A stretch of 5,063 nucleotides of DNA from the NCBI GenBank assembly GCA_028287415.1, contig JAQBPS010000277.1, positions 1-5,063 of the forward strand, in the 5' to 3' direction. A model generated the notes under the pieces. The model had not been told where the DNA came from, made no database searches, and was given only the letters and a program-made list of their open reading frames with translations. Both the position numbers and the translations under genes were made by a program. Shown piece after piece: positions 1 through 5,063 of this stretch. This stretch comes from Bacillota bacterium. Lineage in GTDB: Bacteria; Bacillota; Sulfobacillia; Symbiobacteriales; Symbiobacteriaceae. Positions within the stretch are counted from its first letter, which is position 1; every line of letters starts with the position of its first letter.

Positions 1-314
1 TGCGGGAAGAGGTTGAAGCGCTGGAAGACCATGCCCATGCGGGTGCGCTGGCGGTCAAGCTCGTGCTCCGGCAGGGGGCGCAGCTTGCCGTCGACGAGCC
101 GCTGGCCGACCTCCTCACCCTTAAAGAGCACCCGTCCCGCCGTGGGCCGCTCCAGGTAGTTCATGCAGCGGAGGAGCGTGGACTTGCCCGAACCGGAAGG
201 GCCGATCACGACGACCACTTCACCCTGATGAATATCCAGGTTGATGCCCTTCAGGACCTCCAGGCTGCCGAACTGCTTGTGGAGATCCTGGATCTGCAGA
301 ATCGGCTGTGCCAC
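1..314 (-). CDS. Polar amino-acid ABC transporter ATP-binding protein (N-terminal part, cut by window edge)
   Basis: This is the cytoplasmic ATPase that powers the importer encoded just upstream. I translated it from the complement; 104 residues are visible and the frame runs off the left edge. It begins AQPILQIQDLHKQFG after a GTG start. Residues 38-46 are a perfect Walker A (GPSGSGKST) and Gln98 in MVFQRFNLFP is the Q-loop; signature motif, Walker B and H-loop lie outside the window. The stretch between residues 71 and 92 (RLVDGKLRPLPEHELDRQR) is longer than in GlnQ and resembles the insertion in HisP-like and related polar amino-acid ATPases. The GTG at 314-312 shares one base with the permease stop (TAGTG), and a GGAGG sits 10 nt upstream inside the permease gene, so translation is probably coupled. 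The substrate cannot be read from this subunit. Confidence 0.95.
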   Translation of the reverse strand, partial: MAQPILQIQDLHKQFGSLEVLKGINLDIHQGEVVVVIGPSGSGKSTLLRCMNYLERPTAGRVLFKGEEVGQRLVDGKLRPLPEHELDRQRTRMGMVFQRFNLFP

Positions 315-970
315 TACTCTCTCGCCTCCAACTTCTTTTCGAGATAACCGGCCAGGCTCGTCAGCGCCACGGTCACGATCAAGTAGCCAACAGCAGTCCA
401 GACGAATGTCTGTGCGACCTTGAATGTACTGGACACAAACTGCTGGCTGATCTTCATCAGTTCCAGAATGCTGACGGCGGAGGCCAGCGATGTGTCCTTC
501 GTCAACGCTGCGAACTCGTTCACCATGGGTGGCAGCAGGCGACGATACGTCTGTGGCACTACCACCCGACGCATGGCCAGGCCATAGCTCATCCCCAGGG
601 AACGGGCGGCCTCCATCTGACCCTTGTCGATAGACTGAACCCCCGCACGGATGATCTCACCAATGTACGCGCCCGAATTCAGGCTCAGGGCGATCGCCGC
701 CGTTGGAAAGGCGGGCAGCGTGATGCCCATCTGGGGCAGGGCCATGTAAAAGAACACGATCTGAAGCAGCAGCGGCGTGCCACGGAAGAGGGTGACGTAG
801 CCCGCCGCAATCGCCGTTAGAATTCTGTTCTTCGAAATCCGCATAAGTGCAATCAGCAGGCCCATGAGGGTGCCGAAAATAGCGCTCGTAGCAGTCAGCG
901 CCAGGGTCAGCTGCATGCCCTCCCACAGGCGCGGAAGGATCTTTACGGAGAACTGAATAAACTCATTCAC
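314..970 (-). CDS. Polar amino-acid ABC transporter permease (HisM/GlnP type)
   Basis: This is the inner-membrane subunit of the amino-acid importer, 218 residues, the normal length for the family; such permeases act as homo- or heterodimers. Hydrophobic segments lie at roughly residues 20-43, 52-78, 88-105 and 186-208, with a possible further one near 145-170. The family signature FRGTPLLLQ is at 62-70. The cytoplasmic EAA loop that docks on the ATPase is at about 120-139 (EAARSLG, ending in P139), followed by LTKDTSLAS (156-164). The start is GTG at 970-968, chosen because an AGGAGG lies 10 nt upstream (986-981) and the protein then begins with the usual short amphipathic lead. It follows the binding-protein gene by 80 nt containing a strong palindrome and overlaps the ATPase gene by one base. 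Only one permease is visible, so a homodimer is likely unless another gene lies to the left. Confidence 0.96.
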   Translation of the reverse strand: MNEFIQFSVKILPRLWEGMQLTLALTATSAIFGTLMGLLIALMRISKNRILTAIAAGYVTLFRGTPLLLQIVFFYMALPQMGITLPAFPTAAIALSLNSGAYIGEIIRAGVQSIDKGQMEAARSLGMSYGLAMRRVVVPQTYRRLLPPMVNEFAALTKDTSLASAVSILELMKISQQFVSSTFKVAQTFVWTAVGYLIVTVALTSLAGYLEKKLEARE

Positions 971-998
971 GCCACTCTACCCTCCTCCGATAATAACC

Positions 999-1026
999 CG
1001 GCGGCAGTGTATATACACTGCCGCCG
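999..1026 (-). terminator. Perfect 28-nt palindrome between binding-protein and permease genes (attenuator or RNA-stabilising hairpin)
   Basis: Bases 999-1026 are a perfect inverted repeat centred between 1012 and 1013 (core AGTGTATATACACT, flanked by GGCGGC/GCCGCC). In RNA it would fold into a 12-bp stem with an ATAT loop, and the base can extend through 997-998 pairing with 1029-1030 if two bases bulge out. On the coding strand the stem is followed by GGGTTATTATC, a poor U-tract, so it would be at most a leaky terminator. It starts about 25 nt after the binding-protein stop and ends just before the permease ribosome site. In many importer operons a hairpin here protects the upstream mRNA or lets only part of transcription pass, giving more binding protein than permease. 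A DNA operator is the alternative reading. Confidence 0.6.
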
Positions 1027-1050
1027 CCGGTTGCACCACATAAAATGAGG

Positions 1051-1905
1051 CTACTTGCCCAGCTGATAGTCGCCGAACCAGGTCTTCTGAATCTTGGCGT
1101 AGGTGCCATCGGCCTTCAGATCAGCCACAGCCTTGTCAATGGCCGCCTTCAGCTCGGGGTCCTCCTTGCGCACCGCAACGCCGATCGCCTCCGGACTGAG
1201 CGCCTCACCGGTGATCTTGAAAGTCGCGGCATCCTTCAGCGAGTAGTAAATGCCCACCGGCTGATCGATGACGACGACGTCGCCGCGCTTGTTCTTCAGT
1301 TCCAAGAACGCGTCGGTCGCACCCGGGAAGGAACGGATTTCCTTGATATCCTTGACCTTGTCCGCCTTGACCTTATTCACCCAGTCCTCCGAGGTGGTGC
1401 CGGCCTGCACCACGACGACCTTGCCGGCGAGATCGTTCTCCGTCTTCACTTCCGGGGAGCCGACGCGGGAGACGAAGACCTGTGACATCTTCGCGTACTC
1501 GACAAAGTCGACCTGTTGCTGCCGCTCCGGGGTGATGTTCATGGAGGACATGATCACGTCAAAGCGCTTGCTGATCAGGCCGGGGATGATGCCGTTCCAG
1601 TCGCTGACGACGAACTTCGCCTGCACGCCCAGCTTCTGGGCGACCGCCTTGGCCAAGTCGACGTCGAAGCCGACCGGCGTTGTGCCGTCCTTCTCGTCGA
1701 TGGACTCCATGGGCGGATACGTCGTGTCAACAGCCACCAGCAGCGTCTTTGCATTCTTCACCCGGTCAAGGGAGTTAGCCGCCGTCGGCGTCGGGCCGGC
1801 AGGGGTGGTCGAACCGGGGGTCGACGGCGTGGCGCCGCCGCAAGCAGCCACCAGCGAGGTGACCGTCATCAGCATAATCGGCAGGAGTACGGAACGCTTC
1901 TTCAT
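1051..1905 (-). CDS. Amino-acid ABC transporter substrate-binding lipoprotein (SBP family 3)
   Basis: This is the extracellular receptor that captures a polar amino acid and delivers it to the permease. From ATG 1905 it has 284 residues: a lipoprotein signal (MKKRS, hydrophobic stretch, lipobox VAAC with Cys22 as lipid anchor), a Pro/Thr/Gly/Ser-rich linker to about residue 43, then a family 3 two-lobed binding domain. Recognisable parts are VAVDTTYPPMESID (57-70), the family signature GFDVDLAKAVAQKLG (79-93), SSMNITPERQQQVDF (120-134) in which Arg128 should bind the ligand carboxylate as in HisJ, and VVIDQPVG (211-218) in which Asp214 should bind the amino group. The open frame extends upstream to 1989, but that start would bury the signal peptide, whereas ATG 1905 has an AGGAGG 11 nt upstream. 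The gene is first in its operon, behind its own promoter. Ligand identity is not determinable; a polar amino acid or cystine-like compound is likely. Confidence 0.95.
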   Translation of the reverse strand: MKKRSVLLPIMLMTVTSLVAACGGATPSTPGSTTPAGPTPTAANSLDRVKNAKTLLVAVDTTYPPMESIDEKDGTTPVGFDVDLAKAVAQKLGVQAKFVVSDWNGIIPGLISKRFDVIMSSMNITPERQQQVDFVEYAKMSQVFVSRVGSPEVKTENDLAGKVVVVQAGTTSEDWVNKVKADKVKDIKEIRSFPGATDAFLELKNKRGDVVVIDQPVGIYYSLKDAATFKITGEALSPEAIGVAVRKEDPELKAAIDKAVADLKADGTYAKIQKTWFGDYQLGK

Positions 1906-1916
1906 ACGAGGGAGAG

Positions 1917-1922
1917 CCTCCT
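1917..1922 (-). promoter_or_regulatory. Ribosome binding site deciding the binding-protein start
   Basis: AGGAGG on the minus strand, 11 nt before ATG 1905. It favours the start that leaves an intact lipoprotein signal peptide over the upstream in-frame ATG at 1989, which has no such site. Confidence 0.8.
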
Positions 1923-1930
1923 CTGTGGGC

Positions 1931-1945
1931 TTTGTTTGCAACAAA
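1931..1945. repeat. Short AT-rich inverted repeat in the leader of the transporter operon
   Basis: TTTGTT and AACAAA form perfect 6-base arms around TGC. It sits in the leader between the promoter and the ribosome site, 8 nt upstream of the AGGAGG. It could be a repressor site or a weak RNA stem near the ribosome site; the arms are short, so chance is possible. Confidence 0.35.
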
Positions 1946-2020
1946 CCGCCGACTCCAGCAAGTGTGAAATCGGGGTAGCCATTTTCCATCCATTCGCCGC
2001 TCGGCGCGCGTTACCTGCTA

Positions 2021-2049
2021 ATTATAATCGTACGCCCCAAAAATTCCAG
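2021..2049 (-). promoter_or_regulatory. Sigma-A-type promoter of the amino-acid transporter operon
   Basis: A perfect TATAAT lies at 2026-2021 on the minus strand, and CTGGAA (3 of 6 matches to TTGACA) lies at 2049-2044 with an optimal 17-nt spacer. The surroundings are locally AT-rich in an otherwise GC-rich region. Transcription should begin near 2014, giving a leader of about 110 nt. The weak -35 suggests dependence on an activator or modest basal activity. Confidence 0.7.
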
Positions 2050-2059
2050 TAGTGAATTC

Positions 2060-2093
2060 TTCCAGGGACCAGCATTGGGGCCATGCCCTGGAA
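2060..2093. repeat. Inverted repeat upstream of the transporter promoter (possible operator)
   Basis: TTCCAGGG (2060-2067) and CCCTGGAA (2086-2093) are perfect 8-base arms separated by 18 nt. The centre lies about 62 bases upstream of the expected transcription start, a common position for an activator site. A third CTGGAA copy forms the -35 hexamer. As RNA it would be a stem with a large loop and no U-tract, so a terminator is unlikely. Confidence 0.45.
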
Positions 2094-2150
2094 AACCATG
2101 GCGGACAAGGGCCCCCGGTAACGCGGTTGCACGGCCATGACGCGCAAAGG

Positions 2151-2175
2151 CCCGGTCGGACGAAACCCGACCGGG
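2151..2175 (-). terminator. Probable intrinsic terminator of the deacetylase-cca operon
   Basis: CCCGGTCGG (2151-2159) and CCGACCGGG (2167-2175) are perfect 9-base complements around a 7-nt loop. The hairpin begins 31 nt after the stop of the last gene in the right block. On the transcribed side it is followed by CCTTTGCGCG, a short T-tract only, which is usual for terminators in GC-rich genomes. It lies before the promoter of the next operon, where a terminator is expected. Confidence 0.7.
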
Positions 2176-2206
2176 GTTGCGACCCATGAGACGATGCTTT
2201 GAAGCC

Positions 2207-2461
2207 CTACGGCTCTGGCTGCTCGTCAGGCATTTCCACCTGGGCCGCCAGCAGTTCCCGGGCCTGCTCAGCCAACTCCGGGGGCACCTTGAGGATCCAC
2301 TCCCCATACGCCGCCGCGCCGAAGATCACCGGCATGGACTTGAGGCCCGTCGCCTTCACCGCCACGGGAAAGCCACTGGTCTCCAACAGGCCGCGGATCA
2401 GTTCCATCTCCACCTGCGCGACAGTCCGGAAGACCTCTTCCCAGTTGGCCTCATCATCCAT
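2207..2461 (-). CDS. Small DUF2007-like protein
   Basis: An 84-residue acidic, soluble protein without signal peptide or membrane segment. Residues 7-30 (WEEVFRTVAQVEMELIRGLL, then ETSG) followed by FPVAV, and later WILKVPPELAEQARELL (55-71), match the pattern of the DUF2007 'putative signal transducing protein' family: an N-terminal strand and helix that reads like 'change of information source, pick the longer chain', a Gly-containing turn, and a C-terminal strand plus helix ending in ARELL. The biochemical role of the family is not known to me. The start is ATG 2461 because GGGAGG lies 7 nt upstream; the frame can be extended to a GTG at 2491, which has no comparable site. It lies 36 nt after the reductase-family gene and is the last gene before the terminator, so it is probably cotranscribed. 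The family call rests on pattern memory. Confidence 0.7.
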   Translation of the reverse strand: MDDEANWEEVFRTVAQVEMELIRGLLETSGFPVAVKATGLKSMPVIFGAAAYGEWILKVPPELAEQARELLAAQVEMPDEQPEP

Positions 2462-2468
2462 GCCGGTC

Positions 2469-2474
2469 CCTCCC
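2469..2474 (-). promoter_or_regulatory. Ribosome binding site deciding the start of the DUF2007-like gene
   Basis: GGGAGG on the minus strand, 7 nt before ATG 2461. This is the best site in the window and shortens the gene by ten codons relative to the longest open frame. Confidence 0.8.
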
Positions 2475-2497
2475 TCTCCCACCAGATGCACCGCCGG

Positions 2498-3256
2498 CTA
2501 CTGCCCGCTCCAGGCGAAGCCCAGCTCAGCCACCAGACCCGGTCCCTCAAACGCCCAGGCAGCGTCAAACAGCTCCCGCAGCAGGTACTGATGTTTGCCC
2601 GCGTTGCCCGGGTTGCCCATCGGTGCGCCCTCCGGGTGCCGCACCACCACCGCACGGGGCACCCCCACCGCCTCCAGCAGTTCCCGGCTGGTGCCCAGCA
2701 CAACGGTCGGCACGCCTGCCAGCTCAATCGCCCGCGCCACCAGACCCGCCGTCTGGTGGCCAACGAGCCCGGCAGCCACCACCAACGCCACGTCGGCGCC
2801 CATCCGCTTCATGCGGTAAGCCACGCTCGGGGCATAGTTCGCGAGCAGGCTGGTGGGGCGGGTGATCTGGCCCATAAAACTATATGCAAAGGGTGCGACC
2901 GATCCCACATAACCGCTGTCCACCAGCTGGTACAGCCGCTCCAGCGGGAAGATCACGTTGATGTCCTCCCGGGCATAGCGGCTGTTCGCCGCGGTCTCGG
3001 CGATGTCCAGGTCATCGTTGACGACGACCGAGGGAAACTCCCGGAAGGAGGCGTCGCCGTACGGGTTTTCGGTCTCAAAGGCCTGGTGCAGCCCTTTTTT
3101 GAGATAGACGCCGCCGGTGCTCACCAGGGCGACCTTGGCGCTGCTCACTGGCGTATGCCACGGCGCCCAGGGCACGAACTCGTTGTGCACGAGTTCAAAT
3201 TGCGGATCCCACTGGCTCCGGACGGAGTCGATCAGTTGTGCGATAGCTTCCGACAT
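2498..3256 (-). CDS. Glycine/sarcosine/betaine/D-proline reductase subunit B family protein lacking the redox Sec/Cys
   Basis: A 252-residue soluble protein, close to the length of the PrdB subunit of D-proline reductase and much shorter than GrdB. Family landmarks in order: VALVSTGGVYLK (42-53), the FREFPSVV segment (71-78), DINVIFPLERL (98-108), GSVAPFAYSFMG (118-129), GADVALVVAAGLVGHQTAGL (153-172) and GVPTVVLGTSRELLEAVGVPRAVVV (181-205, two stretches). In catalytic members the segment before HQ carries a UxxC or CxxC pair; here it reads GLVG (163-166), and I find no cysteine anywhere in the protein, nor an in-frame TGA. It is therefore unlikely to act as a selenol/thiol reductase; a binding or regulatory role, or a different reaction, is inferred. 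ATG 3256 has AGAGGAG 10 nt upstream. It follows cca by 65 nt and precedes the DUF2007-like gene by 36 nt. No GrdA, PrdA or GrdC partner is visible. Confidence 0.8.
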   Translation of the reverse strand: MSEAIAQLIDSVRSQWDPQFELVHNEFVPWAPWHTPVSSAKVALVSTGGVYLKKGLHQAFETENPYGDASFREFPSVVVNDDLDIAETAANSRYAREDINVIFPLERLYQLVDSGYVGSVAPFAYSFMGQITRPTSLLANYAPSVAYRMKRMGADVALVVAAGLVGHQTAGLVARAIELAGVPTVVLGTSRELLEAVGVPRAVVVRHPEGAPMGNPGNAGKHQYLLRELFDAAWAFEGPGLVAELGFAWSGQ

Positions 3257-3321
3257 TTACCAGACGCTCCTCTGTCCGAGATCGCCGGCCCCGGCGAGCG
3301 GGGTCAGCCAAGTTTATCCTA
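3257..3321 (-). other. Gap between cca and the reductase-family gene with a small GC hairpin
   Basis: TCGCCGG (3282-3288) and CCGGCGA (3291-3297) are perfect 7-base arms around two bases, folding as about 6 bp with a tetraloop. No T-tract follows on the minus strand, so it is not a convincing terminator, and I see no good promoter. Readthrough from cca is the simplest reading. Confidence 0.4.
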
Positions 3322-4677
3322 TCACAGCTGGGAAAGCTCAGCCAACCTTACCAGGAGATGCTCCCGGGTATTGCGGCCGGGCTCCTCCAGCACCTCGTCG
3401 AGCAGTTGCCCAAGCACCTGGCCGACATACGGCCCGGGCGGGCGCCCGAAAACCGCCAGGACGTCCTCGCCGGTGACGGCCAGATCAGTCACCTTGAGCG
3501 CCGCGTCCTCGGCCAGGACCCGCTCGACCTGCTGCAACAGGTAGACGGTCTCCGGGCTGAGGTCGCCCTCCCGCTTGCCGGATGCCAGCCGGTCGGCCCG
3601 CCGCACCTGGATCAGGTCATGCATGTGTTCCAGCCCGATCCGCCCGATCATGCGGCGGATGGCGGAGTCACTCACGGGGCCATCCATATGCAGGTCCATG
3701 TGATACCGAACAAGGTGGACCACCCGCCGCCGAGTTTCGTTCTCAAAGCGGAGCCGCTCCAGCAACACCGACGCCATCTCCGCACCGATCAGTTCATGCC
3801 GGTAAAAGTGCCGGTTTCCCTGCTCATCCGTCGAGAGGCTGCGCGGCTTGCCGATGTCGTGGAGCAGGGCGGCCAGCCGCAAGTGCAGCTCAGGCGGGAC
3901 CAGGGCCAGGGCCATCAGGCAGTGCTCCCAGACGGGGTAGGCGTGGTACTGGTTCTGCGCCATGCCCACGCCCGCAAGCAGTTCCGGAGCAAACCGCTCG
4001 AGCAGACCGAGTGCGCGCAGCTGCTCCAGGCCCGCCGCCGGGCGATCGGTCACCAGCAGGCGGGCAAACTCGGCGCCGACCCGCTCGGGCGCCACGGTGT
4101 CGAGGAGGGGTGCCAACGACGTGATCGCCTCCTCCAGGGCGGGGTCCAGCGCAAAGTCAAGCTGTGCGGCAAGGCGCACCGCACGCAGCATGCGCAGCGG
4201 GTCCTCCCGCAGCCGCTCGCCCGGGTCCAGACAGGCCCGCACCACGCCCCGGGCCAGATCCGCCTGGCCCCCCAGCGGGTCATGGAGCGTTACGTCCATC
4301 CCCAGCGCCATCGCATTGATCGTGAAGTCCCGCCGGCCGAGGTCGCCCAGCAGGTCCGGCGCCCGATAAGGCGTGACCTCATAGGCGGCGCCCTCCCGGG
4401 GGATCAGGACGGTGTTGCCGCCCCGGGCGGCGCCCATCAGCCGCCCCTCAGGGAACATGGCCAGGATCGCCTCAGGACCGGCGCTGGTGACGATGTCCCA
4501 GTCCCTGGGGGCGACGTCCAGCAACAGGTCCCGCACGCAGCCGCCCACCAGCCCCACCTCATGGCCGGCGTCGGCCAGGGCGCCCATGAGCGCCAGCGCC
4601 GCCGGCGGCAGCGCCCGCTCCAGGCGCCGGGCCAGGGCCATCCGCCCGGCCCAGAGCTTCAAGCGGCGCCCGAGCAT
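3322..4677 (-). CDS. cca: CCA-adding tRNA nucleotidyltransferase with HD domain
   Basis: Adds or repairs the 3' CCA of tRNAs, using CTP and ATP. The 451-residue protein is a class II enzyme: GGCVRD (45-50), the metal-binding D59-W-D61, RRDFTINA (115-122) and the nucleotide-selecting EDPLR (158-162), followed by LRAVR; then a head/neck domain to about 230. An HD phosphohydrolase domain follows, with all metal ligands in place: H252 (VWEHC), H273-D274 (LLHDIGKP), H294 and D362 (RRADR). The tail LAVTGEDVLAVF...GPYVGQVLGQLLDEVL (399-430) and NTREHLL (436-442) matches the tRNA-binding domain of Firmicute CCA enzymes, which argues against poly(A) polymerase. ATG 4677 begins one base after the deacetylase stop and has GGGGGT upstream; a TTG at 4695 overlapping that gene is possible, as is ATG 4641, closer to the usual N terminus. 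Confidence 0.93.
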   Translation of the reverse strand: MLGRRLKLWAGRMALARRLERALPPAALALMGALADAGHEVGLVGGCVRDLLLDVAPRDWDIVTSAGPEAILAMFPEGRLMGAARGGNTVLIPREGAAYEVTPYRAPDLLGDLGRRDFTINAMALGMDVTLHDPLGGQADLARGVVRACLDPGERLREDPLRMLRAVRLAAQLDFALDPALEEAITSLAPLLDTVAPERVGAEFARLLVTDRPAAGLEQLRALGLLERFAPELLAGVGMAQNQYHAYPVWEHCLMALALVPPELHLRLAALLHDIGKPRSLSTDEQGNRHFYRHELIGAEMASVLLERLRFENETRRRVVHLVRYHMDLHMDGPVSDSAIRRMIGRIGLEHMHDLIQVRRADRLASGKREGDLSPETVYLLQQVERVLAEDAALKVTDLAVTGEDVLAVFGRPPGPYVGQVLGQLLDEVLEEPGRNTREHLLVRLAELSQL

Positions 4678-4678
4678 G

Positions 4679-5063
4679 CTACCTGACCCCCGCAAACAGG
4701 TCGTGCATCATGCCGGCAGGCCGGGGCACGGCCGCATCCGCCAGATGCCAGCGGTCGTGCTCGAACCATTCCTTCATGAATGCCACGTCGTAGTGGCGGA
4801 ATACCCGCTCGATCGACAGATGCTGTGTCCGGTGGCTCTGCAATGCCGCCACCACCGTCTCCACAACGCCGGGCGCCGAAATCTCCGCATTCGCCTGCTC
4901 GGGCGTCATGCCCTCACGAATGTGCCAGAACAGGTAGGCCGGCTGCCAGGCCGGACCCGCCTCCGGGTAGGCGGCAGCGTCGCCGGCGGCCCGGAAGGCG
5001 ATGCCCGCCAGCTTGTTGATGGCGACATGGTCCGGGTGCCCCGAATGGCCGTCCGGTGGGAAG
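4679..5063 (-). CDS. PIG-L/LmbE-family deacetylase (C-terminal part, cut by window edge)
   Basis: Zinc-dependent N-deacetylases of this family remove acetyl groups from GlcNAc-type substrates, including the sugar precursors of mycothiol and bacillithiol. The visible 127 residues start inside the protein. FPPDGHSGHPDHVAI (first 15 residues, 5062-5018) is the second family motif, with the zinc/catalytic HPDH at 5038-5027. ALQSHRTQHLS in the later part corresponds to the family's conserved helix before the C terminus. The N-terminal AHPDDE motif lies outside the window. The frame continues upstream of the ATG at 4909, which is internal and not the start. The stop (TAG, 4681-4679) is one base from the cca start, indicating one transcript and coupled translation. 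The substrate cannot be told from this fragment; a bacillithiol-type (BshB) role is suggested only by adjacency to cca. Confidence 0.88.
   Translation of the reverse strand, partial: FPPDGHSGHPDHVAINKLAGIAFRAAGDAAAYPEAGPAWQPAYLFWHIREGMTPEQANAEISAPGVVETVVAALQSHRTQHLSIERVFRHYDVAFMKEWFEHDRWHLADAAVPRPAGMMHDLFAGVR

Larger units (their letters stand above)
1906..2206. other. Intergenic regulatory region between the two operons (301 nt)
   Basis: No gene is supported here. Reading in the direction of transcription it holds the hairpin that ends the upstream operon (2175-2151), an unassigned GC-rich stretch (2150-2094), an inverted repeat (2093-2060), a promoter (2049-2021), and a leader of about 110 nt with a short AT-rich inverted repeat (1945-1931) and the AGGAGG at 1922-1917. 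I looked for T-box and other known riboswitch signatures in the leader and saw none. Confidence 0.8.

Noticed and set aside
1268..1978. A plus-strand frame of 236 codons opposite the binding-protein gene
   Set aside because: It mirrors a well-supported family 3 binding protein and shows no family features of its own.
1906..1989. An N-terminal extension of the binding protein starting at ATG 1989, or a leader peptide
   Set aside because: It would place 28 residues before a textbook lipoprotein signal and lacks a ribosome site; the same bases contain the leader repeat and the real AGGAGG.
2498..3256. Possible selenocysteine (in-frame TGA) in the reductase-family gene
   Set aside because: The frame is open throughout and the active-site position reads as glycine codons, so no recoded TGA is present.
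3282..3297. Hairpin after cca as a terminator
   Set aside because: The arms are short, the loop is tight and no T-tract follows; it is more likely incidental in a GC-rich spacer.
2177..3544. A 455-codon open frame on the plus strand across three minus-strand genes
   Set aside because: It spans the ends of several real genes and their gaps, has no recognisable domain and no good ribosome site; it is a GC shadow.
4594..4612. GCCGCCGGCGGC palindrome inside cca
   Set aside because: It is explained by consecutive Ala/Pro codons in the coding frame at high GC and has no regulatory context.
3358..4686. A 442-codon open frame on the plus strand, exactly opposite cca
   Set aside because: It is antisense to a gene with clear catalytic motifs, its translation is low-complexity (rich in Arg, Gln, His, Pro, Gly), and such long shadows are expected in GC-rich DNA.

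Overview
This window comes from a GC-rich bacterium. All six genes lie on the minus strand, so they are read from high to low coordinates. AGGAGG-type ribosome sites with 7-11 nt spacers, a Gram-positive-style lipoprotein binding protein, a consensus TATAAT box and a Firmicute-type tRNA nucleotidyltransferase tail together suggest a high-GC member of the Firmicutes, for example a Symbiobacterium-like organism. This assignment is a guess from gene content, not a database match.

Right block (5063 to about 2150), a probable four-gene operon: the C-terminal part of a PIG-L/LmbE-family deacetylase (cut by the window edge); cca, encoding a CCA-adding tRNA nucleotidyltransferase with an embedded HD domain, whose start codon falls one base after the deacetylase stop; a protein of the glycine/sarcosine/betaine/proline reductase subunit B family in which the redox Sec/Cys pair is replaced by glycines; and a small DUF2007-like protein. 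A 9-bp GC-rich hairpin follows the last gene and probably terminates the transcript. No promoter for this block is visible; it should lie beyond the right edge.

Intergenic region (2206 to 1906): this holds the terminator, an 8-bp inverted repeat spaced by 18 nt, a sigma-A-type promoter with a perfect -10 box, and a leader of about 110 nt with a small AT-rich inverted repeat upstream of the ribosome site.

Left block (1905 to 1): a complete first half of a polar amino-acid ABC importer in the order binding lipoprotein, membrane permease, ATPase (the ATPase is cut by the left edge). A perfect 28-nt palindrome lies between the binding-protein and permease genes and could set the higher level of binding protein that such importers need. 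Permease and ATPase overlap by one base, so their translation is probably coupled. The binding protein would capture an amino acid outside the membrane, the permease (as a dimer) would form the channel, and the ATPase would drive uptake.

No RNA genes, mobile elements, CRISPR arrays or signs of recent transfer were seen. Long open frames on the plus strand are antisense shadows. The most notable item is the cysteine-free reductase-family protein; nothing here amounts to a clearly new multi-gene system.
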